Assembly: GCA_977006965.1 (NCBI GenBank)
Contig: OZ345359.1
Span: 124,001 to 188,000, forward strand
DNA: 64,000 nt
Direction: 5' to 3'
From: Phymatolithon calcareum
Taxonomy: Eukaryota; Rhodophyta; Florideophyceae; Hapalidiales
Within the stretch, counting starts at the first letter, position 1. Every line of letters begins with the position of its first letter. The notes beneath the pieces are model-generated. The model was given only the letters and a program-made list of their open reading frames with translations, was not told where the DNA came from and did not search any database. The position numbers were made by a program, and so were the translations under genes. Positions 43,847-54,760 of this stretch are shown one piece after another.

Positions 43847-45688
43847 TTGAGGAAACGGTGCTCGGGAAAAGACCAAATCTATCGCGAACTATCACCAGAA
43901 GACTTGGAACGCGTACAGAAGAAGGGTCTACTCATCTCAAGCGCGTTTACCGTCTGGCAGGAGCGCGAAGATGGAGCGAAAGGACGCTTTGTAGTCAATT
44001 TGAGCAAAGTATCCCGGTTCTTCAAGAAGAGATCTGTACGGATGGAGAGAGCTGCCGAATTCTGTGCTCACGTCAGCCGAGGAGACAACATGCTCGCGTT
44101 CGACGTGGAATCAGGCTACAGACATCTCAAGCTACACCCCGACATGCAAGACTACTTCTGCTTCCAGTACAACGGGAAGTACTACCAATGTATCGCCCTT
44201 CCGTTCGGGTTGGGCCCTTCAGCCTACTGGTTAACCCGATTGTTAACACCAGTCATAAAGAAGATTCGCTCGTGGGGCTGTTTGGTGCTTGTGTATCTGG
44301 ACGACGTACTCGTAATTCCAAGGTGATGGGGCGTTGCGACGTGTTGAGACTGTCGAAGGGCATCAGTACGAATAGATGCGTTGTTGATGAAGCTCGGGGT
44401 TGCGCGACACCCAACAAAAGGATGCTGGGGAAGCGGTGTTCAACGGTTGAAGCATTTGGGGTTCATCTTCGACACGGTGCGAATGGAGCTTTCAGTGCCG
44501 GAAGACAAGCAACGTCGGGAAAGACGTATGTCGAAGGCATTGCTTCGCGACGCAAGGTTCGGTCGGCGCTGGGTGTCCGTCCGCCTGCTGTCCACGTTCC
44601 TAGGGGTAACGACATCGCTTATGTTTGCAGTACCACTGGCGCGGTTCTACAACCGGGCATCAAACAGGGCGCTAAATGGGAGCTGGAAGAAGATAAGCGG
44701 GAAATTACGGACTTGCCTATAGGCGCAGAGCGTGCGGGACTTACGCTACTGGGTTCGCCTCGGTCCGTGCGGGCGTCCAATGCAGCCAACAGAATCTGTG
44801 ATGACAGTGCATTCGGATGCTTCCAACCTAGGATGGGGTGGAACAGCATCGGCTCGAAAGGACGACGTTCCGAGCCAAGCTGGGGAGTCCGAATGGCAGG
44901 GAATCTGGACTCCGAGTCAGCAGCGCCACACAATTCTGTGGCGCAAGCCCTACGGAATGTGCGAAACACTGGAGCACACCGCCGATCTTGCAGATGCGAA
45001 CGGCCGTGCAGAAGGGCAGTGGACACAGATTCGATGCTATCAAGACAACACCGCCTGTCGGTTTATTGTGCGAAACATATGCACAGAGTCGGACGAAGTT
45101 ATGCCACTATTGAGGCGCCTGAAACGCCGCCTAGAAGCCCGCCGACTTGGGTTAGACGTGCGGTGGATCCCATCGGCGGTGAACGTGCACGCCGACAGAC
45201 TAAGCAGAGCTTGGGACCTGGGCGACATACAACTCAGAAGAGCCGCATTGATCTTGCTAAGAAGCTGGTTTTCAGTGGATCCGGGGAAACCCACTTTTCA
45301 CTACCGGAGGATGAGCTTAGAGCACCCAAGGGATCAGCGACGTACAACTCTCTCCGTATTGACACAGGACTGCAGCGATGAGGTAGCGCGACTTCTGAAT
45401 CCACCGCTGGACCTCGTGTCGCTAACGCTATGGAAGCTGGCCAGGGAGGGCGGCAAGGGTCTTCTAGTAGTGCCAGACTGGCCGAATCAACTATGGTATC
45501 CTGCGGCGCGAGCCATTTGCAACTCTTGGATTCCGATGGGAATGCAGACCCGGGCTGCGCTGTTGGGACGTCAAACGATCAACACCCGCTGGAGCATGGC
45601 GGTGGGAGTGGTAAACATGGGCGACAGCGAATTCTCGGCTACGAGCCTTCCTACGAAAACCGTCCCATCGGAGAGAGCACCCAAATGA
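43847..45688 (+). pseudogene. Reverse transcriptase / RNase H of the tyrosine-recombinase retrotransposon
   Basis: RT motifs: FDVESGYRHLKLHP, PFGLGPSAYW and the catalytic VYLDDVL (about 44290). RNase H follows: HSDASNLGWGG, QDNTACRF and VNVHADRLSR. The frame has stops at 44324-44326 and 44720-44722. After the first, the expected sequence continues in another frame for about 50 bp before returning, so two compensating indels are likely. A long open frame on the same strand (43414-45381) is a shadow of this one. As read, no full-length RT can be made. Confidence 0.85.
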
Positions 45689-46755
45689 TTCAGCTGGAAC
45701 GACGGTGGTCGGGTTTGAGCGAAGGAGCCGGCGCGACACAAGGCGGGCAGGTCAAAGAAGCAATCTTGGGATATCTCGACAAATGCCTTGGTAATCATGA
45801 ATCAACGGCCGCCGCCGCTAGACTGCTACGCAAGCGAAAGGACAAAACGACTATCGACCGGAAAGCATCGCAGCTCAAACTGTTCAACTTGTACATGGAT
45901 CAGTACCGTCGCGAGTATCCGGCGACGGTTCATGACCTCGTTGGATGGATTGGGTGGCTAAATGAGCGCAGTCAGCGCGATGAAGGCAAGAAGATCGCAT
46001 GGAGGTCACTGTATGGTTATCTGTCGGGCGTACGTACAGATCTTGTCAGTCTCGGGCACCCTAGACTGCCGGATCGGACACAGAGCTTTATACTGAATGA
46101 GGTATGCAAAGCCTACCAAGACGAAGATGAGTGTGTTTTTGGCGAAGGAAATGTTCTTATGGGCTTGCCAGCCTCAGTTTCCAGACAGATCATGGAGCTT
46201 CAGCTGAGGACCACCGAGAATGGTACCATCAGGGATTGCGCAATGATCTTGGTGGCTCGTGTCCATGGCTTGCGAGCAAGCTCTGTCCAGCAAATGCCAA
46301 CCGCTGGCTTCACTATCGATGACGACGAGCCTGGTTGGACATGCGTAGTGACAGCACTTAAAGCTCACATCGTACGTACGGCCGCCAGACTTGGGGCAAA
46401 GGGATTTAACTTTGAGGCTGTTAAAGGGTACAAGCGCTCCCCTGTAGCTCTTATGACGCGCTGGTTGGGGATGAGAGAACCGGAAGAGCTTCTTTTCGGG
46501 ATACGCGGGTCACTTCCCGACCTCAATGCAGCGTTGAGAACGAAATTGACCCTTCTGGGCGTAGAGGCACCAGCCGGGTGCGTATGCCAATCACATTCCT
46601 GCCGAATTGCCGCATACACGGAGATCATGCTCTACAACCAAGTCTCTTTTCATGTCCTGCTCGCCCAGTTTAACTGGAAAGCAAAGGATATGCCGAGGAT
46701 CTACTTCGACCATCGCATGTCCCTCACATGGGACGTTCGTCTTTTCTCTTTGTAG
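45430..46755 (+). CDS. Tyrosine recombinase of the DIRS-like retrotransposon
   Basis: The frame is open for 441 codons; the first ~95 overlap RNase H and are probably not native. The recombinase proper starts near VKEAILGYLDKCLG (about 45750), with an N-terminal core-binding part (KASQLKLFNLYMDQY...). The catalytic domain has an Arg in HGLRASS, the HxxR box in QSHSCRIAAY and the nucleophile Tyr in RIYFDHRM. It should integrate the circular cDNA without target duplication. Uninterrupted. Confidence 0.88.
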   Translation: MEAGQGGRQGSSSSARLAESTMVSCGASHLQLLDSDGNADPGCAVGTSNDQHPLEHGGGSGKHGRQRILGYEPSYENRPIGESTQMIQLERRWSGLSEGAGATQGGQVKEAILGYLDKCLGNHESTAAAARLLRKRKDKTTIDRKASQLKLFNLYMDQYRREYPATVHDLVGWIGWLNERSQRDEGKKIAWRSLYGYLSGVRTDLVSLGHPRLPDRTQSFILNEVCKAYQDEDECVFGEGNVLMGLPASVSRQIMELQLRTTENGTIRDCAMILVARVHGLRASSVQQMPTAGFTIDDDEPGWTCVVTALKAHIVRTAARLGAKGFNFEAVKGYKRSPVALMTRWLGMREPEELLFGIRGSLPDLNAALRTKLTLLGVEAPAGCVCQSHSCRIAAYTEIMLYNQVSFHVLLAQFNWKAKDMPRIYFDHRMSLTWDVRLFSL

Positions 46756-46883
46756 GCCGCGCGATTTGAGGGGCCATTCTGAATTGAAGCTTGCGGACTG
46801 CAGATGCGGTCTCCGGCAATACATCCGCTCCGCGCAAGTACCGTCGCGCACCTACGGCTTACGTATGAGATTATTAACTTGGG

Positions 46884-47270
46884 GACTTTCATGCATATGG
46901 TATGCTACTATTGGTGAAGACAATAGCGGCGTGCGAAGCTGCGAACCAGTCAGCGAGTGTATGACCGGATGCGTTATCCATGGGCGGCAAGAGCCAACGG
47001 ATGCATCCACGCAAAATGGGCGGAAGTGTCGGTCAAGGAAAAGCCATTACCCATGTACGTCCGTTCGACTATCCCGTTATCGAGGCGGATGAAAGCGAAC
47101 GACAGCACGAGGGCAACACTCGGGGGCAAAATCATTGCGAACGGAAAGATTCTATGAGCTGACGCCGCGTACTACTGACAGTCTGGGCGTACACCAGCGC
47201 ACTTGGAAGACTGTAAGAGGCGTGCGGCGACGACAATGCCATGAAATCGGGCAGGGCTTTCCTTTCTCAC
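46884..47270 (+). repeat. Right direct repeat of the tyrosine-recombinase retrotransposon
   Basis: Partner of 42491-42877. It lies 128 bp after the recombinase stop codon. Confidence 0.92.
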
Positions 47271-48883
47271 CCATCCTCCCTCCCTGGAATAGCACGCAGC
47301 AGTACGCCGCGAATCACATGGCTCTCCTTTCTGGAGACCAGAATCTGGGAGGAGCAAGACCCTGAGGCATCAAGCATACATACATACGCTCGTGAAAGAT
47401 AAGCGAAGATCTAGGAACGCACCTCAGCCAAATTCGGAATAGGTAATTATAGAACATTCGACGAGGAAGCCTTGACGGAGGCCAAGGCACAGCTGATGAG
47501 CATGGTGCCTGCAGGCTACTTTCTGATGTTTAGTAGATGTGCTGAACATCAGTAGGTCCTGCTCAGAAAAGATATTGTTTTCATCCTCTTGTTACTTAAG
47601 AGGGAGATTGAGCTAGTAGGCATTTCTGTATCTACATCCTTCTACATAGATAAAAATTGCAGCTGCTCTCCAGGCCAAGGGTGTGGTTATCAAGCGAAAA
47701 TCTTTCCAAAACGGGAATAGACTATTGTGCTTAGTTCTGTGTCCACTTTCAACGTTTCGTTTTGAATATTCTGCAGTCCAGGGGCCCTTCCAGTTAGTCT
47801 GGCCCGGACAGCTCTTCCCATGTCACTTCGAAACTTCAATGTAAACGACTCACTAGAGCACTTGTTGGGAGAGAAATATGAATCAAAGATATATTGAATA
47901 TTACACTAAATTAGCTTAGAAAATCATGAAAATTCAGCCCTGTCATGCTACCATCGCAAAGGAGATAGATGTGTCTTACAGTGGATCGTGGAGGAAAACT
48001 CACCGCTCTGAAGACCGTGTCGGGCGAAGACATCGTAACTCCCACTCGTTCTCCAGATGCAGTCACCCATGACGTTGAGTCGTTCGAGAGACAAGTTCGT
48101 TCTCCCATTGGTGGACCTATTCCCAGTCAGTACTAGTCTTCGCGAACTGGTGACAGTTCGCGAAGACCAGTCGCATTTGTGAGAATGGTGGCATCAGCTA
48201 CCGTACGCCGTATGACTGCTTCCTAATCATGTTCCCTCATTCGCTGACGCCAACTGGACGACGGCGCAGCTCGCTTCGAACTCTCTGTTCCTCGGCCATA
48301 AAATTGTGACATTTACTACTCCGCATGCGCACGAATCGACGAGAACAACCGCCGTCGCCAAGAAGACTTGAATCTGGAGAAAACATTCCGAACTCATGAT
48401 TGGTCGTTTCGAATTAATACCTCTCTTTTGGAGATTTGCAGCGCCGATAGCTAGTTGCTCTTCTCTCGAGCTGATCCGGAGGGAATGCAAAGGATGAGCC
48501 AGCACACCTTTTACGAGCAGTTGGCGATGGAACTGATCGAAAATAGGTATGATGCATATGGCACTCGACGTCGCTCTTCGACCTCGGAGAGGTCTTTCGC
48601 TTCCGGTATCGGTATAGACACTCATCTAACACCTTCTAAGCGCAAACAGTGGACTGCAGATGGACCTCTTACGTCGTATACATTGCAGAATAATTGCAGA
48701 GTATAAGGCAAAGAAGACTACTCTTGTTTTTTCCGCTTTAATAGACTTGACGGGGCTCAGATTTATATCTGTGGCCCAATCATGGGTATAGATAGCTTCG
48801 CAAGCCATGTCAAAAGTATTCATGAGTTTGATTTCTTTGAAGAGTTCGAGTAGGAATAAAATTTTATGTTAATAAAGTGTTCC
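47271..48883. other. Spacer with coding-like scraps and a hairpin
   Basis: No complete gene. A coding-like stretch at about 47440-47553 (FDEEALTEAKAQLMSMV, stop after CAEHQ) and another at about 47978-48135 (after a CTTACAG acceptor: VDRGGKLTALKTVSGED) may be leftover host exons. A strong hairpin lies at 48136-48167. Confidence 0.35.
48136..48167. repeat. 14-bp perfect stem with GTGA loop
   Basis: GTCTTCGCGAACTG pairs with CAGTTCGCGAAGAC around GTGA (a GNRA-type tetraloop). The stem extends three more base pairs with one mismatch. Role unknown. Confidence 0.85.
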
Positions 48884-48920
48884 CTCAATTGAGGGAAAAT
48901 TCCGGTACAATAGTGACACT
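48884..48920 (-). mobile_element. End fragment (F) of the CCCTCAATTGAGGG family
   Basis: CCCTCAATTGAGGG at 48884-48897 followed outward by the family end (read on the minus strand TGTCACTATTGTACCGGAATTTT). How far it extends to the left is unclear. Confidence 0.55.
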
Positions 48921-49123
48921 GACGTTCTGTTTTTAAAGTGACACAGACGTGAAATTTAGCGATAGGGAAAATATTTAGCCAAATCCATTCAACCAAAACA
49001 GATTACAGAAACGAGGAAATTCGCTGCATGGACCGAAAAAGGTGGCAAAATTCGCTAAATCGGCACCCTTGCAAAAACTACTACTCGTTCTGATTTCAGC
49101 TAGACAGCCGCTTATCATTACAC

Positions 49124-49375
49124 GTAATTAAGAGGATTTATTGAGAAGGTACCATGTGTCCCAACTTGAGGAAAGTCGGCACGTTTCTAATCGCATTATA
49201 CTAGCATCGAGAGTTGTCAGTTATCTTATTCAGAATTGCATAATATCACGTATCACGTCAATGGCTCGTGCCACTTCATTCTCTTCGGTAGGGGTCCATG
49301 TGGGCTTCTTCAGGGTTCTACTGAGTGTACCAATTGCCCATGCTCCTTGACTACCCATATCTTCAATCAGCTTCC
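49124..49375 (-). mobile_element. 5'-truncated LINE nested in the MULE
   Basis: 252 bp, flanked by TTATCATTACAC (49112-49123) and TTATTATTACAC (49376-49387), a 12-bp duplication with one mismatch. The minus strand encodes the C-terminus of the LINE protein (WAIGTLSRTLKKPTWTPTEE, stop), a 3' UTR and the family end at 49124. Confidence 0.85.
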
Positions 49376-49973
49376 TTATTATTACACTACTAATCCGCTA
49401 CGCAAAGTACTCTGCACCTCGTCGCATTCGACTGCTAAGCTAACTCACAGCGCTCTCGCTCGAACCGTCTGAACTCATGGAGAAGATGGAGCTCGTGCTA
49501 AGGGCGGGTGACTGCCCTGGAGCAAACTTTGACGACGTTGTCAACCTCGTAATCGCCCACAACACGTCTGTTGGCAAGGCACATCGACGGGCAAGTTCCT
49601 CACGCCTTGCTGCTACAAGAAGCACCAGGAAAAATCCTCTGAGCGGAGAAGCCGCTTGTGGAGCCAGAGGTCATCGAAAGTGACATGCTGAGGTTTGTTG
49701 TTAGCAGCCAAGTGACACCATTCCCTGTGGTAGTTAACAGCGACTACCGCGCTACATACTCTTGCCGCACTTTGAAGAGCACCAGCGGCCATGTATCCAC
49801 GTCGTCGCTGCACTTTTGTACTGTTCTAGACGCTTAGCGCAGCATCGAGTCGCGTTCGACCCGTGAAACAAGACCTGGTTTGGGACCCATGGCTATTGAT
49901 AACGTGGGCCTAGCAACACGAGGGCATCATCATTCGTGTTCCACTCACTGGTTACCAGCTAGTACAGGATGAT

Positions 49974-50246
49974 TTGGTTCCGTTTGACCTTGTCGCTAAG
50001 CTGGGCCGCAAGTGCAAGAGGCCCTACTTCCCGTCCGAAATGAGGTCCCGTCACGGCTCCTCGTGCGGAAACAACGGTCACTTCTCGCAGACATGCGCCA
50101 AGCCGAACATCCGCAATATTGTTGACGCGAAGCGAAAACACATCGAGAAAGCGGCTCAGTCCATGATAATTGACCTCACCGCCTGCGATGACGGAGATGC
50201 TACTTGCGACGAGGAGCTGAAGCATAGAGAGTTGAGCATGAAATAA
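49974..50246 (+). pseudogene. C-terminal remnant of a MULE transposase (zinc-knuckle-like)
   Basis: The frame holds HGSSCGNNGHFSQTCAKP. That is the CxxxGHxxxxC part of a CCHC knuckle, with the first cysteine lost, close to the TIR, as in MULE transposases, which end in SWIM plus a knuckle. The DDE core is absent. Assigned mainly by context. Confidence 0.5.
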
Positions 50247-50648
50247 ATATTATTTTTTTGATAAGTTTATTTCTATGGAGTGCTCTGTGTATCATAACGA
50301 GTAGTAGTTATTGCAAGGGGTGCCGATTTAGCGAATTTTGCCACCTTTTTCGGTCCATGCAGCGAATTTCCTCTTACAGAAACGTTTGGATCCAAATTCT
50401 TTACAATGAAAGGAGAACGCGAGGACAAAATTAATTGAAGATGTTTACAACAACCATAGAGAAAAAATACGGAAACAGAGGTCCACAGCATGTGTAGTCC
50501 TTGAAAAACAATCTTCCAGGATAAGACCTGAGAAGAAAAGGTTGGAGTTTTCTTTTTAAATAAAAACTCCCACTTTAACAAGCTTACAAACTCATCTGCA
50601 GATATGACCTGAGAAGAGAAAAAAGATTTGATTCTGAAAAAGCAGTAA

Positions 50649-52037
50649 ATGACCTTTCTCTATTCAGAACCAGCGCGGAGGATGTTACTCGTCAGGTCTG
50701 CGAACTGGGGAAGATACTCCGTGATTGGTCGGACGAGCGCCCTATACAGTCTTAAGCATGCTAAGGGTGTGAACCCTTTTCCGTGGAGTCCGATGTTTCC
50801 GAGAATCATCAATCGATTCTGCGCAGCATCTATTTTGGAAAGCGTAGAACTTTCTGTTACGCCGTTCGAATATATGGATGTACCCATGTATGTAGTTTCT
50901 GACACAGTCTCGATTCTTATCTTGCGAGAACAAATTTGAAGCTTTCGTTTGCGCCATTGGCAGTTAGGACGCAACTCTTCCCGACAGTGGTTTTTTTAAA
51001 TTTAGAACTTATTAAACGCCCTCAGCAACACTCATGAGGCTGTAAGGGAAATGCGTTTCATTTGTTACTTCTCTTGTAGCCCCTTTAATAGTCGGATGCG
51101 CGCAGGACGATTTCAGTTTAGAGCCGCTGCCCTAGCTGCAAAAACCCTCCTTCAAGAAGGTTGGAGGGAAATGCTTAGAGTTCGCTTCTCCGAATTCATA
51201 CCTGGTTTAGAACCTTATCTTGCTGGCTAGTGTTCTATTCGATGTCGCCGTAGAATTCGATTGTGAAGAAGAGTACTTGATCGATTGCTTTCTCAATCAC
51301 CTTAGTTTACTCATCATTCAGGCGGTATCTTCCAAGGTACTCCTAAGAGCTGATATTGTATGCTGATATTGTACAATTTGTATCCCCGAATTTATTTTCG
51401 AGAAGTGTGGTACTCATCGGGGGGAAACGCCCGAATACCCATTTCACTGCCAATTGGCGGTGTCTTTCTGTTGGACTCCAAGACGTCTCCTTCGTCTTTG
51501 AAGAGCAAGTCCTTTAGTGATTTCGCTGAAACACCTTGCTTGAGATAGGGCAGAGCTGTGTCAAAAGGTTCATGTGTTATCATTGCCGAAATGTCTCGAC
51601 TCACCCATTGTAATTCCTCAAATTCTCTTTCTTCCCTTGGGCAGGCCAATAGGCTCTGTTTTCTATTTCTGGCTCGCTCCAGCATTCGGAGCGCTAAAAC
51701 AGGTCTCCAGTTTACTGCATTTTGTATGCGGCAAAGAAGTATAGATCAGGCTAAGTTGGAGAAAGTACATAATCCGAGAGACTAGTTTTGCTGCAAGCCT
51801 CTTCTTGAGTAGTTGACATAGAACATGTCTTGATATGGTGTCAAAAGCGTTCGATAGATGGAGAACGGCAATACAGCATCCGGGTATCCGGGCGACTGGC
51901 AATATTGAACGAGACAAACGATGTGCTTTACAAAGCTCTTCTCTATACCTCAACAGAAGTGTTTGCGGGCAACCTAGATGCCACGACAAATGTAAACGTA
52001 AGAACGCAGAAGAACGCAAAAGAAGAATGGGATGCAT
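50649..52037 (-). pseudogene. LINE reverse transcriptase fragments (-)
   Basis: On the minus strand, going from 52037 to 50649: an RT palm block AVLHLSNAFDTISRHVL (51800-51930), an acidic open stretch (51392-51685), and the thumb region YMGTSIY...AAQNRLMILG, then LRLYRALVRPITEY (50660-50974). Frames are broken between blocks, so it is a dead copy. Confidence 0.8.
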
Positions 52038-52987
52038 TACTCCCTCCTAAAGGCGTTGGAAGGGAAGGCCGGCGCCCTCCTCAGCCCATCAAGAATGAGC
52101 TACTTCCATTTCTCAACCTCAAAAAAGCACTCAAGGATATTTCAAACTTAATGCCCAAACAACGTCTTTCCGATATTCAAAAAGAAATGCTGGAAATGGC
52201 AGTTGATACTGTCCAAAGAAAATGTCCGAAAACAACTACTTAAATGAGAACGTAAGCGAAGGATTGTAGCGCAACGAAAAGTCTCTCAGGTGCAATGATA
52301 ATTGACAAAGGGAGCTTCAAAAACAGAAATCCACTCCAATCCAAGCCAGGGTGATACAGTGGAAACAAAGTCCGGAAAACTTTCCTCTGGGTGGCCTCTT
52401 GGATGGAGGAAAAGCCCGAAGTCCGAATGCAGAGTGCACCGAGCGCACAGCGCCGGCCTTTTTCGCTGAGGTGGTAGCGGCGGTTGCTGCGCTGAAGATG
52501 AGGACGATGCTGGTGCCGCCGGGACACCCACTGAGTTCATTGTAGGCAACTTTGCCCCAACAGCACGCAGGTGCCATCACTGAATCGTTCGAGTTGATGC
52601 CCGAAATGCGCAAGCATGACGCGTTCGCGGGTTAGATGATAGCCCTCTTGCTGAGTATGCTCGATTAGAACCCGGCTCCGGAGATGAATGGCACGGGAAA
52701 GTCATTTTTGAAAGTCAGATGAATCAAGAAAGCGACGGGCGACCGTCGCTGAAGGATGTGCTAGTCCTTGTGACTTGCAAGGTCGCTCCAACTACTTTGC
52801 CCACTTCCTCCCGGCGCAAAGTACGTATTATGAGGTCGTGCGCAATCCCAAATGGCGAACGTCTTCTGCGTAGCGCTGAGCCGCCGAATCCAACGAGCTT
52901 TACCGCTGTCATTTTCTTGTTTGTAAGTTTTGGATGTTCTTTTCTTTTTCGCTATGATGTGAACCCAACTTCTAGCGCTCCTGCAGG
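52038..52987. other. Possible 5' part of the disrupted host gene; unassigned ORF
   Basis: An open frame ending at 52243 (NLKKALKDISNLMPKQRL... stop) is helix-like but unassigned. At about 52640-52921 a coding-like frame (LAEYARLEPGSGDEW, then SLKDVLVLVTCKV) runs into a GTAAGT donor at 52922, with a CTGCAG acceptor at about 52986. It could be an upstream exon of the beta-propeller gene. Confidence 0.35.
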
Positions 52988-54064
52988 ATGCAGAGCACAG
53001 ATTGGCGCCGGGCATCAGTCTCCCGTGGTAAGCCTGGTTGTTTAACAGAAACGCGCGGGTGGTTAGCAAGCCATGGTTGCTCTGGTGACGGTCTGGTATG
53101 GAGGACGGATGTTATGGCAGGCGCTCGGGAACCCAATGCTATCGAATCACGTCTAGCTGTGCCACATACCGAAATAGCGTTTGCCGCGGAAGGACTTGCG
53201 TCAAGAAGCAAATGCGCATATGGATTGTTCGCGACTGATGTTGCGTGTGGCGCTACGCGTCTTTTTGCACTCTCTATGCAACGCGACTGGCGTAGTAGAG
53301 TGCAGTACACGTCAGAGATGGTTAGCTCATGCCTTGATCCTTGTACAAAGGACAAGTCTGTTAAACAGCTATTTGTCCTCACTCTTCCATCAAAAACTGT
53401 ACATTTGAAGGCAGGACGGGCACGTGTTGTGTTTAGAATTGGTAGTGGGGGACACGTTCTCGATTTTCATGCGCATCGAACGCGAATTTTTGGCGGTGTA
53501 AATTGCGTAAGCAAAGCTTGCGGTCAATGGCCGACCATTGGTACGCGCAACTGCAGCCGGAACCTGCATTGAAGGAGGTACTGGTTATGGCCTGCTGGTT
53601 GTTGACGGGAACGATGGGTGCATGCGAGTGTATAAGGTTTCAGAAAAACACAACCCACTGGCTCATTTGTGTACGATGCAAATGGTTCGGTCGAGGCCAA
53701 GAACATTGCCCTTGAAAAAGATGGAGAGGTATATCTCGATGAAATCGCCTTTTTGGGAGAACGGGATAGCTCGAAGGCCCCCATGCGCGAATTTCAAGAG
53801 AGTGCCGGGTGTAGACACGCAATGCTGCACGAGTGTAATTAGCGACACTTACACTCTCTGCGATATCATAACGCCCCTGCCCATTTGAAGCGGCGATCCT
53901 GATCGCACCTTAGACTGGGCATCTGATCATCTCATCGGAGAGAGATCACCCCTTTTCATGATAAACCCAACCTTATCTTAACACTCCCAGTGATTACAGA
54001 AATTTCTTTCCTGCAGGAGAATGTTTGAGTGTTAAGACGAAGATTGTCCAAGTTTAAATTGGAA

Positions 54065-54376
54065 ATGGATGACCATCGAACCATGGGAAGCGGAAGTCTT
54101 TCGTCGGCGCAACCTACCGATCGGCAACCAACCGCCGCGCTATTCCAACCCGTGAGCCACCCGATTTTACGGAGTCTCGACCCAAGAGTTGTGACAAGGT
54201 TTTTGAAGGCGAGGAAACGGTACGATGATGAGGTCAACGAGAAGAAGAAGGAAGCCCCGGCGATGACGGCGGTATCTTACACAGAGTCATCGACAAGAGA
54301 GAAGGCTCTACACAGTCTTCGAATGCCAATGCGCACCGAACATGCGGCGGCAAGGATTCTGGAGTTTACTTCCTAA
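54065..54376 (+). CDS. Truncated gag-like ORF of the LTR element
   Basis: 103 codons from an ATG (MDDHRTMGSGS). SHPILRSLDPRVVTRFLKARKRYDDEV and PAMTAVSYTESS resemble the N-terminal gag region of plant and algal LTR elements (SHP.L..L.P..V..FLK.R..Y). It ends before any capsid or zinc-knuckle part. Confidence 0.5.
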   Translation: MDDHRTMGSGSLSSAQPTDRQPTAALFQPVSHPILRSLDPRVVTRFLKARKRYDDEVNEKKKEAPAMTAVSYTESSTREKALHSLRMPMRTEHAAARILEFTS

Positions 54377-54389
54377 GCGACTTCGATTG

Positions 54390-54752
54390 TTGCGGAAAAA
54401 ATCAAGGACGGCAACCGGAGCCCGAATTGAAACAAAGACGTTCCAGAAGGAACGCAAATATGGATTGGCAGAGGCAACCAATTCAGACAAGGGACCTATC
54501 TATATCTCCGGCAATAAGGAGGAGAAGGTCAGCGTAGATTTGTGTGGCTATTAACACAAATGATATTCGCGGAACAAAAAAATTCAAGGCAGGCAACCGG
54601 AGCCCGAATTGAAAGAAAGACGTTCCAGAAGGAACGAAAATATGGATTGGAAGGAGCAACCAATTCAGAGACGGGACCTATCTATATCTCCGGCAATAAG
54701 GAGGAGAAGGTCAGCGTAGATTTGTGTGGCAATCAACACAAATGATGTTCGC
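54390..54752 (+). repeat. Tandem duplication of 182 bp inside the LTR element
   Basis: GCAACCGGAGCCCGAATTGA occurs at about 54411 and 54593. The following GACGTTCCAGAAGGAACG and TCTATATCTCCGGCAATAAG blocks repeat at the same 182-bp spacing. Confidence 0.9.
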
Positions 54753-54760
54753 GGGACAAA

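Larger units (their letters stand above)
42491..47270 (+). mobile_element. Tyrosine-recombinase retrotransposon (DIRS/PAT/Ngaro-like)
   Basis: About 4.8 kb bounded by 387-bp direct repeats and carrying, in order, a gag-like ORF, RT plus RNase H, and a tyrosine recombinase instead of a DDE integrase. Direct repeats fit the PAT/Ngaro arrangement rather than the inverted repeats of DIRS1. In PAT-like elements a further repeat follows the right copy; I could not find a convincing one after 47270, so the right limit is provisional. Confidence 0.85.
49013..50373 (+). mobile_element. Mutator-like element (MULE) with 82-bp TIRs and 10-bp target duplication
   Basis: TIRs 49013-49094 and 50291-50373 are inverted copies with about three differences. 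TTACAGAAAC is duplicated exactly at 49003-49012 and 50374-50383, in the 9-11 bp range of MULEs. Only the C-terminal end of a transposase-like frame remains (49974-50246), and a truncated LINE sits at 49124-49375. The copy is non-autonomous. Confidence 0.9.
48930..50668 (+). mobile_element. LINE relic (+) interrupted by a MULE
   Basis: The flanks of the MULE, joined, follow the LINE at 57090-57433: CCATTCAACCAAAACAG just left of the MULE and GATCCAAATTCTTTACAATG just right correspond to CATTCAAGCAAAACAG and GATCAAAATTCCTTACAATG in that LINE. Similarity resumes to about 50668 (GCAGTAAATGACCTTTCTC). The left limit is approximate. Confidence 0.7.

Noticed and set aside
43414-45381. 655-codon open frame on the plus strand
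   Set aside because: It is a +1-shifted shadow of the RT/RNase H frame: very Arg-rich, no motif, while the overlapping frame has YLDD and RNase H motifs.
42880-46811. Short inverted match GCATCTGC.GTCCGCA near both repeats of the DIRS-like element
   Set aside because: Only about 20 bp with mismatches; not enough to claim an internal complementary region.
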